Assembly (NCBI GenBank): GCA_035942915.1
Contig: DASZCR010000016.1
Location: forward strand, 1 to 53,217
Direction of reading: 5' to 3'
DNA from: DASZCR01 sp035942915
GTDB taxonomy: Bacteria; Acidobacteriota; Blastocatellia; Pyrinomonadales; Pyrinomonadaceae
DNA: 53,217 bases
Positions 45,016 to 53,217 of the stretch are shown here, in pieces. Within the stretch, counting starts at the first letter, position 1; each line of letters starts with the position of its first letter. Both the position numbers and the translations under genes were made by a program. The notes beneath the pieces were generated by a model that ran no database searches, was not told the DNA's origin, and worked only from the letters and a program-made list of their open reading frames with translations.

Positions 45016-45555
45016 ATGACGGGCGAAGACGAAGACTTTGCGAACTTCTTCGAGGAGTTCTACCCAAGCCTCTGCCGCTTTCTGGAATGCATGCTGGCGG
45101 GGCGCGCGGGCGTTGCGCCTGACATCGCGCAGGAAAGTTTCATGCAACTCTACCGGCAAGGACTCAACAGCTTCGCTCCCGGCGAAGCGCGCTTCTGGCT
45201 CTTTCGCGTCGCGCGCAACTTCGCCTTAAACGAACTGACCAAAGCGCAGACGCGCGCGCGCCTCTTCGGGCGAGTCGTCGATGCCTTTCGCGGCGGGCGC
45301 GTGCCGAACCCGGAACAGGAATTGGAGATGGCCGAGCGCCGCGAGATAGTTTTGGAGATGCTCAAGTCGCTGCCCGAACATCAGCGCGCCGCGCTCATCC
45401 TGCGCGAGCAGGAGGAGATGAGCTACCGCGAGATTGCGCGCGTGCTCGACGTTTCCGAAGGCAAGGTCAAGGTCGATGTCTTTCGTGCGCGCGAGGCTCT
45501 GCGCCGCAAGTGGGGACGCGCCGAGCGCGAGTTGGCGAAAACGGTCGGAAGCTGA
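45016..45555 (+). CDS. RNA polymerase sigma factor, ECF (sigma-70) family
   Basis: A 179-aa sigma factor. Region 2 (about 8-80) includes FANFFEEFYPSLCRFLECML, DIAQESFMQLYRQG and FWLFRVARNFALNEL; region 4 (about 115-165) has LKSLPEHQRAALILREQE and MSYREIARVLDVSEGKVKVDV, the helix-turn-helix. GKVKVDVFRARE is typical of ECF factors paired with zinc anti-sigma factors. A putative ECF-type -35 (GTAACTTT, 44969-44976) lies 40 bases upstream and would suit self-activation. The next gene, 28 bases later, is its anti-sigma factor. Start ATG 45016; no clear ribosome-binding site. Confidence 0.9.
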   Translation: MTGEDEDFANFFEEFYPSLCRFLECMLAGRAGVAPDIAQESFMQLYRQGLNSFAPGEARFWLFRVARNFALNELTKAQTRARLFGRVVDAFRGGRVPNPEQELEMAERREIVLEMLKSLPEHQRAALILREQEEMSYREIARVLDVSEGKVKVDVFRAREALRRKWGRAERELAKTVGS

Positions 45556-45583
45556 CGGCAAACAACACCGTGCGAGAAGTCTT

Positions 45584-46675
45584 ATGAACTGCGAGTGGAC
45601 TGAAAAAATCTCCCTGCTCATCGACGGCGAGTTGGCGCGCGACGAGGCCGAGACGGCCGAACATCATCTGCGCGCGTGCGTCGTCTGCCGACAGGCGCGA
45701 GAGGATTTTCTACACCTGCGCGCGCACATCTCCGCTTACCGCGCCGACCTCGACCCGCGCACCCAACGCGCCGCCCTCGCAGAGATTCTCGCCACCGCCG
45801 CGTTTGAGAAGCGCGACGCGAAGCCCTTCGTCACGTCGCCTCGCGGCGCACGTTTCGGCGAGCGTCTCGCGGCTCTCTTAGGCGTGCGCGCCAACGCGCA
45901 GGCGTGGGCTGCCGCCTGCGTCCTCATCGTCGCGGGCGCGCTCTTCGGTCTCATCCTGTGGCGCAACGCGCCGACGCCGCCCGCCGCGCCGACCATCGCC
46001 GACTCGCAGCCCCGTCCCGCCTCCGAGCAGGCGCATGTGCCGGCCATCGTCACGCAGAGCGAACAGGTGAGAGCCGACGGCGACGGTGCGCGTGAGACAG
46101 GCGGCGCGGCGGAAGCCAGACCGCGACGACGCGAGTTGACGAAGAGCGTGCGTGTGCGCTTTGAGAGGGCGCGCGCTGCGGTCGTCGCAGGCGAGACGGG
46201 ACGCGAGCCGCGCAGGGCAGAGACGACGGAAGCGCAGAGCGAGGCGATGCTGGCGAGCGTCGAGTTGTCTCCGCGCCGTCTCGATGAAGGCGCGGCTGAT
46301 GCGGAATCGAAACTCGGCCGCGAGTTTCACATCGACAGCCCGCTGGCCGCGACGCGCCACGTCGAGCAGGCGCAACTGTTGCTGCGCTCGTTCAGAAACG
46401 TAAGGCTTGCGGGCGCACGCGGCGCGTCCGACCTCGCCGAAGAGCGTCGGCGCTCGCAGAAGTTGCTCTATCGCAACATCGTGCTCCGGCGCGAGGCGGC
46501 GACGAAGGGCGACCTTCCGGTCGAGCGCGTGCTCAGTAGCCTCGAACCGATTCTCATCGACATCGCCAATTTGCCCGACCGTCCCGAAGGCGATGAAGTG
46601 CTCGCCATCCGCCAGCGCATGGAGCGCAAGAACATCGTCGCCATGCTTCAGGTGAGCGTCGCCGCCGCCCGTTAA
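45584..46675 (+). CDS. transmembrane anti-sigma factor with zinc finger
   Basis: A 363-aa protein. The N-terminal cytoplasmic part has H28-xxx-C32-xx-C35 (HHLRACVVCRQA), the ZAS zinc motif that holds the sigma factor. A membrane helix follows at about 105-127 (AACVLIVAGALFGLILW). The C-terminal extracytoplasmic part (about 130-363) is Arg/Ala/Glu-rich helical, with LLLRSFRNVRLAG (about 266-278), and carries no known domain. Membrane topology suggests response to an envelope signal, perhaps by proteolysis of the anti-sigma factor. Start ATG 45584; the reading frame extends upstream to 45434, inside the sigma gene, which is rejected. Confidence 0.83.
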   Translation: MNCEWTEKISLLIDGELARDEAETAEHHLRACVVCRQAREDFLHLRAHISAYRADLDPRTQRAALAEILATAAFEKRDAKPFVTSPRGARFGERLAALLGVRANAQAWAAACVLIVAGALFGLILWRNAPTPPAAPTIADSQPRPASEQAHVPAIVTQSEQVRADGDGARETGGAAEARPRRRELTKSVRVRFERARAAVVAGETGREPRRAETTEAQSEAMLASVELSPRRLDEGAADAESKLGREFHIDSPLAATRHVEQAQLLLRSFRNVRLAGARGASDLAEERRRSQKLLYRNIVLRREAATKGDLPVERVLSSLEPILIDIANLPDRPEGDEVLAIRQRMERKNIVAMLQVSVAAAR

Positions 46676-46739
46676 TCCGAACTTGAGAGTAATCGTCCGA
46701 CGCTTTCAAACAAGTCTTCAGGAGAGAGAGATAGAACGC

Positions 46740-48308
46740 ATGTCTAATACGTCTACGCACGCCATCAACGAACGCCGCCGACGCGCACGGGTCGCGGCCT
46801 CGGCGCTCTGCGCACTGCTCGCGCTCGTCGCCGTCGCGGCCACCCTCTGGCCGCACACCAGCGCCCGCGCCGTCACGCTCGACCAAGACCTGCTCAAGCT
46901 GTCGCGCTTCGTGCAATCGTCCGACTCACCTTCGATGAAGACGTTCCGCGAGGGGCGCGACCTGATTGAGAACGCGCAGTGGGCGCGCGCGGCCGAGAAG
47001 TTTCGCAACTTCGTTGACAGCTTCCCGAAAGACCGCGACGTAGACGCCGCACTCTACTGGCTCGCCTATGCCTACAAGCAGCAGGGCATGTTCCGCGAGG
47101 CCGGTCGTCAACTCGGCATCCTGCTCAAGAACTATCCCAAGTCGAGCTGGGCTGACGAGGCGGAGGCGATGGTCGTCGAGATTGCGCCGCATCTGACTGA
47201 GGGCGGCGAAGTGCAAACGGCCGTCATCGAGAGCAAGAAGACCGATGAACTGAAGATTGTCGCCCTGCAAAGCCTCTTCGAGGCCGACGAGGAACGCGCT
47301 ATCGCCTACGTCGTCGAATGGCTCAAGCCTGGCTCGACCGCGACGCGGACGATGAGAGAGGCGGCCGTCTCGCTGCTCGGCTCGCACGGCGGCCAACGCG
47401 CCGTCCCCGCCCTGCTCGAAATCGCGCGCAGCGGGCAGGACGCCGAACTTCGGATGCTGGCTATCCATCGCCTCGGCGACATCGGCGGCGACGCCGTCTA
47501 CGACGCGCTCTCGTCCATCTATGCGGGCGAGCGCGACACGCAGGTCAGGCTGAGAATCCTGCGCTCGTTTGCAGACATGCACAACAGCCCGCGCGCCGCG
47601 GCGCGCCTGCTTGAAATCGCGCAATCAGAGCCTTCGCCCGAACTGCGTAAGACGGCCATCCGCTGGCTCTCCGATGCGCTCGGCGCAAATGCCTACGAGC
47701 CTCTCGTGCGGATGTACCAGACCGAAACCGACCGCGAAATCAAACGCCAAATCCTGCGCACGCTGGCCGACATGAGCGACCCGCGCGCACGTCAAATCCT
47801 TCTCGAAGTGGCGCGCGGCACGCGCGGCGAGGATGCAGAGTTTCGACAGGGCGCGATTCGCTGGCTCGCAGACCGCGCCGACGACACCATCGCCGAAGAG
47901 TTGTTGAAGATGTACAACTCCGAACGCGAACTCGATATCCGTCGGCAGATTCTCCGCACCTTCGGCGACATGGGAAACATTCCGCGCGCACGCGCCAAAC
48001 TGGTCGAAGCGGCGCGCTCGGAAACCAACGTCGAACTGCGCGCGCAGGCCATCCGCATCATCGCCGAGCACTCGGACGCGCAATCGGTCGAGATGCTCGT
48101 CTCGCTCTACGACACGGAGCAGAACCCGGAGATAAGGAAAGCCCTCCTGCGCGCCTTCGCCGAGTCGCACCAGAAGGCGGGCTTGCGCAAGCTGATTGAC
48201 GTGGCGCGGCGCGACACTTCGGTCGAGTTGCGCAAGTACGCCATCCGCCTCATCGGCGAATCGCGCGACCCCGAAGCGTTGAAGTTCTTGGAAGAGATTC
48301 TCAAATAG
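46740..48308 (+). CDS. exported TPR/HEAT-repeat protein
   Basis: A 522-aa exported protein. Signal or anchor at about 16-42. A TPR-like section (about 80-140: WARAAEKFRNFVDSFPKDRD, LYWLAYAYKQQGMFREA) resembles the YbgF/CpoB type. From about 165 to the end come HEAT repeats in a regular double-unit of about 64 residues, roughly four and a half copies, each starting LLEIAR/LVEAAR and containing AIRWL-xD and RQILRTFADM. The final unit ends ESRDPEALKFLEEILK. AGGAGAGAGAG precedes the ATG at 46740. HEAT solenoids mediate protein binding; the partner is unknown. It sits 64 bases after the anti-sigma gene and is probably co-transcribed. Confidence 0.88.
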   Translation: MSNTSTHAINERRRRARVAASALCALLALVAVAATLWPHTSARAVTLDQDLLKLSRFVQSSDSPSMKTFREGRDLIENAQWARAAEKFRNFVDSFPKDRDVDAALYWLAYAYKQQGMFREAGRQLGILLKNYPKSSWADEAEAMVVEIAPHLTEGGEVQTAVIESKKTDELKIVALQSLFEADEERAIAYVVEWLKPGSTATRTMREAAVSLLGSHGGQRAVPALLEIARSGQDAELRMLAIHRLGDIGGDAVYDALSSIYAGERDTQVRLRILRSFADMHNSPRAAARLLEIAQSEPSPELRKTAIRWLSDALGANAYEPLVRMYQTETDREIKRQILRTLADMSDPRARQILLEVARGTRGEDAEFRQGAIRWLADRADDTIAEELLKMYNSERELDIRRQILRTFGDMGNIPRARAKLVEAARSETNVELRAQAIRIIAEHSDAQSVEMLVSLYDTEQNPEIRKALLRAFAESHQKAGLRKLIDVARRDTSVELRKYAIRLIGESRDPEALKFLEEILK

Positions 48309-48325
48309 CATCCCGGAGCAAAGTT

Positions 48326-49960
48326 ATGAGCACCATATGGAAGGGGCTTTCCGCCCTCCTCGCACTCCTTCTCCTCGCCGGTCTCTCCGGCGCTCTGATA
48401 GGCACATCATCCGGCAGCACCGAAGCCGCCGCACAAACGACGCAGCAACAGAGCACGACTCCGCCCGTCGCCTTCATCACGGTCGAGGGCGCGAGCCTGA
48501 CGGCGAAGATGGAGGAGGCACGTCGTCGCGCGCGCGCCGCCTCGCCGCAGACGCCCTATTGGTCGGCCTACTCGTTCGACGTGCGACCCGGCGTCGCCAT
48601 CGACCCGCAGGTCGGCGAGTTTCACGGCTCGATGAACTCCATCGGCAGCACACACGTCTTCGTCGGCACATCGCAGGGGCGCACCGTCGAGACGCGCAAC
48701 CTCGGCATCTTCGTTCTGCGCGACCCGTCGGCCGACGTGACGGCCGCGCCGACGCGCATCGAGGTTTACAACCTCGAACGCAAACGCGAGTACAGCCGTT
48801 ACCCCGTCTACTGGTTCGGTCGCGCCGGCAACGAAGAGAGCCTCGACTACCTGCGCGGCCTCGTCGAACAGTACGCGACGACTCCGCCGCAGCAACACGC
48901 GCGGATGCTCGTCGCCGAACACGCCACGCTCGCCGTCGCGCTCCACGACGACGCACGCGTCGCCGACCAGCTCAGGAATTTCGCGCGTCGTCAGTTCGTC
49001 ACGAAGGTGCGCGCGACGGCCGTCTACTGGCTCGGTCAGGTCGGCGGTCAACAGCAGTTCCTCTCCGACATCGTCCGCGACGAATCCGAGAACAAGGAGT
49101 TGCGCCGCGCCGCCGCACACGCCATCGGCGCAAGCCGCGACCGCACGGCGCTCGCCACCTTGCAGGGACTCTACGACACGGTCACCGACCGTCACGTACG
49201 CATCGGCATCATCCACGCCGCCGCCGATAACGAAGACGAGGAAGGCGCTCTCAACTTTCTTCTCAAAATCGCGCGCAGCGACGCCGAACGCGAGGCGCGC
49301 CGCGCAGCCATCCACCAACTCGGCGACGCGCGCCGCGAATCCATCATCGACGAACTGATGAAAATCTACGCGGCCGCCAACGCCGACCCGCACATCCAGA
49401 CGGCCATCCTGCACACGCTCTCCGAAATGAAGTTCCCGCGCGCCGAAGCCAAGCTGCTTGAGATAGCGCGCACCGGCACGAGTCCTGAAGTGCGTGCGCA
49501 GGCTATCCACCGTCTCGGCGAACGCGGCACGGAGTCGGTCGTTGACGAGTTGATGAAACTGTACGAGGCCGACCAGAACACGCGCGTCCGCTCGCAAATT
49601 CTCCACGCCTTCTCGGAGATGAAGAGCACGCGCGCCGAAGACAAACTCTTCGAGGTGGCGCGTCGCGCCGATAGTCGCCCCCTTCGCTCTCAGGCCATCC
49701 ATCTCATCGGTGAACGCGCCGGGCGTCGCAGCCTCGACATGCTGACCGAGACGGCGACAGCCTCCGACACAGACACGGAAGTTCAGATACAGGCCGTGCG
49801 CGCCATCGGCGAACGTCCCGCCGACGAGGCCGTTCCGCTGCTCATCAAAATCGCGCGCACACACCAGAGTCAGGTCGTGCGTCAGCAGGCGATTCGACGC
49901 CTCGGCGAATCGGGCGACCCGCGCGCCGTCGAGTTCTTCAAGGAACTGCTCGGCAAGTAA
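48326..49960 (+). CDS. exported HEAT-repeat protein, paralogue of the upstream gene
   Basis: A 544-aa exported protein. Signal peptide at about 7-37 followed by an Ala/Gln/Thr stretch. A beta-type domain (about 48-155) with SLTAKMEEARRRA and FHGSMNSIGSTHVFVG is absent from the upstream gene. The HEAT-repeat part (about 165-544) uses the same 64-residue double unit: LLKIARSDAEREARR, AIHQLGDARRESIIDELMKI, ILHTLSEMKFPRAEAK and so on, and the C-terminal unit ends GESGDPRAVEFFKELLG, almost the same as the cap of the upstream protein. The two genes are 17 bases apart and clearly arose by duplication of the repeat part. Confidence 0.88.
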   Translation: MSTIWKGLSALLALLLLAGLSGALIGTSSGSTEAAAQTTQQQSTTPPVAFITVEGASLTAKMEEARRRARAASPQTPYWSAYSFDVRPGVAIDPQVGEFHGSMNSIGSTHVFVGTSQGRTVETRNLGIFVLRDPSADVTAAPTRIEVYNLERKREYSRYPVYWFGRAGNEESLDYLRGLVEQYATTPPQQHARMLVAEHATLAVALHDDARVADQLRNFARRQFVTKVRATAVYWLGQVGGQQQFLSDIVRDESENKELRRAAAHAIGASRDRTALATLQGLYDTVTDRHVRIGIIHAAADNEDEEGALNFLLKIARSDAEREARRAAIHQLGDARRESIIDELMKIYAAANADPHIQTAILHTLSEMKFPRAEAKLLEIARTGTSPEVRAQAIHRLGERGTESVVDELMKLYEADQNTRVRSQILHAFSEMKSTRAEDKLFEVARRADSRPLRSQAIHLIGERAGRRSLDMLTETATASDTDTEVQIQAVRAIGERPADEAVPLLIKIARTHQSQVVRQQAIRRLGESGDPRAVEFFKELLGK

Positions 49961-50132
49961 CCGAACGCTCAACGAAACCGGCCGCAGACGAGTAGTAGTC
50001 TTTGAAGGGCGAAAAAAAACTTCGGGACGCGCGAGATTTCCTGCCACGAAGAGGCAACGGGCGGTGTTTTGAGATTAACAGGCCGCCAAACCGCGCGAGC
50101 TATTGCAGAGCGTTTCCGCTTTCAGAGGTGCT

Positions 50133-50582
50133 ATGAGAAAAACAGCCGCCATCCTGTTGACCTTGCTGGCTTTCTGCACGGTGAGTTTCGGTGCGCAGAA
50201 AATCAAGCCCCGCAAGCACAAAGAGAAGCGTTTCGAGCCTGTCGTCAAACAGGACGCGCGCGAGTACGCCGGGCGCTACGTCGGCGTCGAACCCTCCTAC
50301 ATCATCGATGTCGAAGTTGACGCCAACGGCGCGCTCAGGATTGTCAGCACGGAAGAAGGACGCCGCGCCGATATCAACGATGTCGTGCTCGCAGGCTCGA
50401 AACTGACGGGAACGAAAGTTTACGAGGACGGCGAGACGGCGCGTTTCGAGGCCGAGTTCGTCGACCGCGTACTGAACGGCGAGCGCGCCTTCGGTCTCAT
50501 CGTCGAGGGCGTCAACATCAAACTCGCGGACGCGACGCTCGCCAGAGTCTTCTACAGACGCACGTCGTCGCCATCGCGCTGA
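50133..50582 (+). CDS. small exported protein, unknown
   Basis: A 149-aa protein with signal peptide (1-20, ending SFGAQ), a Lys/Arg-rich segment (about 21-35) and a beta-type domain (about 45-149) with YAGRYVGVEPSYIIDVEVDA, ARFEAEFVDRVLNGERAFG and ATLARVFYRR. The sequence looks like a lipocalin-like or small beta-barrel fold of the kind often found as 'DUF' in secreted proteins, but I cannot name it. AGAGGTG before the ATG. The upstream interval 49961-50132 shows no gene. It precedes the outer-membrane protein by 33 bases. Confidence 0.72.
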   Translation: MRKTAAILLTLLAFCTVSFGAQKIKPRKHKEKRFEPVVKQDAREYAGRYVGVEPSYIIDVEVDANGALRIVSTEEGRRADINDVVLAGSKLTGTKVYEDGETARFEAEFVDRVLNGERAFGLIVEGVNIKLADATLARVFYRRTSSPSR

Positions 50583-50615
50583 AGTCTTCTCCCCCAAAGT
50601 AAGTGAGAACTCGCC

Positions 50616-53177
50616 ATGAAAAAAGCCCTACCCCTGTTCATCGCTCTCGTCGTCTGCCAACTGCACGTCTTCGCGCAGCAAGGCAACCTGTTCTCGCTCG
50701 CGCCGACCGACACGTCGAAGAAAGACGCTAAGAAGAAGGACGCGAAGAAAGAGGACAAGGACGTAGCCAAAGCCGAGACGAAAGACGACGCGAAGACGGA
50801 GAAGAAGACGGAGACGAAAGCGAGCGGCGACGCGCCTGCCATCAAATCTTCGGCGTTTGTGCTGCCGGAGGAGAAAGCCAATCCCGTCCGCCTGACGCGC
50901 TTCGACCGACCGCCCGTCATCGACGGTAAACTGGACGACGAAGTCTGGAAGACGGCCGCGCTCTTCAAAGACTTCTATCAGTTCAACCCCGGCGACAACA
51001 TCGCGCCCTCGAAGCCGACCGAAGTGAGAATCGGCTACGACTCGAAGTTTCTCTACTTCGCCTTTCATTGCTACGACGAGCCGTCGAAGGTGCGTGCGAC
51101 CGTCGCGCGCCGCGACAACGTCTTCGGCGAAGACAACATCCGCGTCTTTCTCGACACCTTCAACGACCAGCGCAAGGCTTACGTCCTCGGCTTCAACCCG
51201 CTCGGCGTCCAGCAGGACGGTATCCACACAGAGAATCAGGGCGTCGACTTCAGCGTCGATATCGTGATGGAGTCGAAAGGCACTATCACGGAGGACGGCT
51301 GGATTGTCGAGGTCGCCGTGCCGTTCAAGTCTCTGCGCTACGAGGCAGGGAAGGACAAGGTCTGGGGCTTGCACGTCTGGCGCAACATCGACCGCTTCAA
51401 CGACGAACTCGATTCGTGGATGCCCATCTCGCGCGACAAGTCGGGCACGCTCAATCAGGCCGGACGCATCACCGGCCTCGAAGGCATCTCCACCGAACGC
51501 TCGCTTGAACTGATACCGAGCCTGACCATCTCCGAAACCGGCAAGCACGTGCGTCGCATCAGCCGCGCCGACGTTGCTTCGCGCGGCTTCGCAGACCCCG
51601 GCAAGTTCGTCAACCAGCCCGTCGAACTCGACCCCGGCCTGACGGCCAAGTGGGGCATCTCGCCGACCATGACGCTCGACCTCGCCCTCAATCCAGACTT
51701 CGCGCAGGTCGAGGCCGACGCCACAGTCAACACGGCGAACCAGCGTTTCCCCATCTTCTTCGAGGAGAAACGTCCCTTCTTCCTTGAAGGCATCGACATC
51801 TTCCGCACGCAGATTGCCGCCGTCCATACGCGCACCATCGTTGACCCGGATATCGCCGCCAAACTGACGGGCAAACGCGGGCGCAACTCCTTCGGCATCC
51901 TCGTCGCCTCCGACAACGCGCCCGGCAACTTCGAGGACGACAAACGCTTCGACCCCGAAGCCCTGCCCTCGGCCATCGGCCGACTCGACGACAGGAACGC
52001 TACTATCGGCATCCTGCGTCTCAAGCGCGACGTGGGCAAGGAGAACACCATCGGTCTGCTCGCGACTTCGTACAACTTCCTCGACCGTAGCAACTACGTC
52101 GGCGGCTTCGATTCGCGCATCCGCTTCAACAAGCAGACGACGATGGAGTTTCAAGTGCTCGGCACGAACGCGCGTCGGTGCTCGCTCGCCGAAGAGGAGT
52201 TCAACGACGTGTGCCGCACCCGGAACGGCTTCGCCTACTCCTACAGCTTCGATAAGAACGGACGGAATCTGAGCATCAACTTCAACGGCGTCGGCCGCAC
52301 CTCCGGCTACATCTCCGACGTGGGCTTCACGCGTCGCACCAACACCAACAATCACAACTCGAACGTCAGCTACAACACCGACCCGAAGCCGAAAGCGCGC
52401 ATCGTCCGTTGGACTTTCTACAACTACCTCGGCGGCAACGCAGACTGGCAGGGGCGGATGCAGAACTGGAACGATGAGTTCCAGATTGGCCCAGACCTTC
52501 AACGCCAGACCTTCATCCGCGCCGGTTACAACTTCGGCTACGAGCGCGTCTTCGCCTTCGAGTTCGACGAGCCTTCATTTGCCGGAGGGCGCTCGGAAGA
52601 TTCCGTCCGCTCGCGCAACGTCTTCGCCTACGCCGGTTCGACGCCCATCAAGCAGGTCTCGTTCTTCTACTTCTTCGGCTATCGTTGGGGTGAGCATGAT
52701 TTCGACTTCGGCGCAGGGCCGCGCTTTCCGCGCGTCAGCCCCGCCGCGCTCGCCGACCCGGACGCGCCGCTCGACCCCGGCGCGGCCAACCTGCTCTACA
52801 CCAACGGCGACGTGACCTATAAGCCGACCAACGAACTGAACGTGAGCTTCAGCTTCCAGAAGAATCGCCTGACGCGCCGCGATAACGGCCGTCTCGCCTT
52901 CGACTCGAACATCTACAGCCTGCGCTCGACCTATCAGTTCACGCGCTTCCTCTTTGCGCGCGGGCGGCTCGACTACTCGTCTCTGTCGTCGAACTATCGC
53001 GGGCAGTTCCTTCTCGGCTGGACGCCGAATCCGGGCACGGCCTTCTACGCCGGCTACAACGACGACCTCAACCGCAACTTCTTGAACCCGTTCACGGGAA
53101 GCCTCGAACCCGGTTTCCGGCGCAACGGTCGCACCTTCTTCGTCAAGATGTCTTACCTGATACGTCGTAGCCTCTGA
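50616..53177 (+). CDS. DUF5916 outer-membrane protein with CBM9-like domain
   Basis: An 853-aa exported protein. Signal peptide at 1-20 (VFAQ), followed by a Lys/Asp/Glu/Ala-rich low-complexity tether (about 30-75). The CBM9-like/DUF5916 N-terminal domain (about 90-290) shows PPVIDGKLDDEVWKTA (about 107-122), RIGYDSKFLYFAFHCYD, VFLDTFNDQRKAYVLGFNP and GWIVEVAVPFKSLRY. A long beta-barrel follows (about 320-853), with aromatic end strands and FEEKRPFFLEGIDIF (about 385-399), a family signature. It probably spans the outer membrane with the CBM9-like domain at the surface or in the periplasm; ligand unknown. The chain ends with KMSYLIRRSL; the stop at 53175-53177 is inside the window, so the gene is complete. 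GAAC/GTGAG before the start. Confidence 0.9.
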   Translation: MKKALPLFIALVVCQLHVFAQQGNLFSLAPTDTSKKDAKKKDAKKEDKDVAKAETKDDAKTEKKTETKASGDAPAIKSSAFVLPEEKANPVRLTRFDRPPVIDGKLDDEVWKTAALFKDFYQFNPGDNIAPSKPTEVRIGYDSKFLYFAFHCYDEPSKVRATVARRDNVFGEDNIRVFLDTFNDQRKAYVLGFNPLGVQQDGIHTENQGVDFSVDIVMESKGTITEDGWIVEVAVPFKSLRYEAGKDKVWGLHVWRNIDRFNDELDSWMPISRDKSGTLNQAGRITGLEGISTERSLELIPSLTISETGKHVRRISRADVASRGFADPGKFVNQPVELDPGLTAKWGISPTMTLDLALNPDFAQVEADATVNTANQRFPIFFEEKRPFFLEGIDIFRTQIAAVHTRTIVDPDIAAKLTGKRGRNSFGILVASDNAPGNFEDDKRFDPEALPSAIGRLDDRNATIGILRLKRDVGKENTIGLLATSYNFLDRSNYVGGFDSRIRFNKQTTMEFQVLGTNARRCSLAEEEFNDVCRTRNGFAYSYSFDKNGRNLSINFNGVGRTSGYISDVGFTRRTNTNNHNSNVSYNTDPKPKARIVRWTFYNYLGGNADWQGRMQNWNDEFQIGPDLQRQTFIRAGYNFGYERVFAFEFDEPSFAGGRSEDSVRSRNVFAYAGSTPIKQVSFFYFFGYRWGEHDFDFGAGPRFPRVSPAALADPDAPLDPGAANLLYTNGDVTYKPTNELNVSFSFQKNRLTRRDNGRLAFDSNIYSLRSTYQFTRFLFARGRLDYSSLSSNYRGQFLLGWTPNPGTAFYAGYNDDLNRNFLNPFTGSLEPGFRRNGRTFFVKMSYLIRRSL

Positions 53178-53217
53178 GCGGAAGCTGCGATGCGCAGGTG
53201 AGAGACGGGGCGGCGAG

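Noticed and set aside
48326..49960. HEAT-repeat gene as a phycobilisome lyase
   Set aside because: HEAT units are similar, but a signal peptide and the lack of any pigment-protein gene argue against it.
50628..52502. 624-codon minus-strand reading frame opposite the DUF5916 gene
   Set aside because: Composition is typical of an antisense shadow and DUF5916 signatures lie on the plus strand.

Overview
The window is about 53 kb of high-GC, gene-dense bacterial chromosome. There are no rRNA or tRNA genes, no insertion sequences, no CRISPR array and no phage genes. An Alternative Complex III operon followed by SCO and an A2-type caa3 oxidase, together with DUF2911, DUF5916/CBM9, PIG-L and lamin-tail secreted proteins and many ECF sigma/anti-sigma pairs, suggests an aerobic member of Acidobacteriota, probably class Blastocatellia. 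This is inference from gene content; no marker gene is present to prove it.

Region 1 (1-7.3 kb, plus strand) is a tightly packed seven-gene operon: S-adenosylmethionine decarboxylase, a DUF4178 zinc-ribbon membrane protein, a 60-aa membrane protein, a DUF350 membrane protein, a membrane-anchored spermidine-synthase-like aminopropyltransferase, a voltage-gated K+ channel and a Tat/lipoprotein-type FAD oxidoreductase. It looks like a polyamine-type biosynthesis and membrane module. Facing it (minus strand, about 7.84 to 7.29 kb) is a stretch of about 545 nt without a convincing gene. It has a perfect TTGACA-17-TATATT promoter, many perfect hairpins with UUCG and GAAA tetraloops that form only on the minus strand, and a strong U-tract terminator. 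I read it as a large structured non-coding RNA that I cannot assign to a known class; it is the most novel object here.

Region 2 (7.9-11.3 kb) has a YbjQ-family protein and a family 2 glycosyltransferase on the minus strand, divergent from an unknown polytopic membrane protein, with an 11-bp palindrome between them. Region 3 (11.3-25.4 kb, plus) is the respiratory operon actABCDEF, an unnamed membrane protein, sco, coxB (with fused cytochrome c), coxA, coxC and coxD: quinol to ACIII to cytochrome c domains to caa3 oxidase to O2. Four products of this operon carry long low-complexity Gly/Thr/Gln/Pro segments.

Region 4 (25.5-37.1 kb) holds lipid and housekeeping genes: a phospholipid acyltransferase, proC with a DUF72 gene, a DUF2911 protein, a minus-strand operon of PIG-L deacetylase, 50-aa membrane protein and SSS transporter, a TPR lipoprotein, and an ECF sigma/anti-sigma pair. 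Region 5 (37.2-44.9 kb, plus) encodes mostly exported proteins: a small secreted protein, a YpfJ-type metallopeptidase, an HtrA/DegP-like protease, another secreted protein and a 1,011-aa lamin-tail-domain protein with a structured leader. Region 6 (45.0-53.2 kb, plus) is a second ECF sigma/anti-sigma pair followed by two paralogous HEAT-repeat exported proteins, a small exported protein and a DUF5916 (CBM9-like plus beta-barrel) outer-membrane protein.

Gene starts were chosen by visible ribosome-binding sites, overlaps with the upstream stop, or the position of the signal peptide. Where two starts compete, this is stated.
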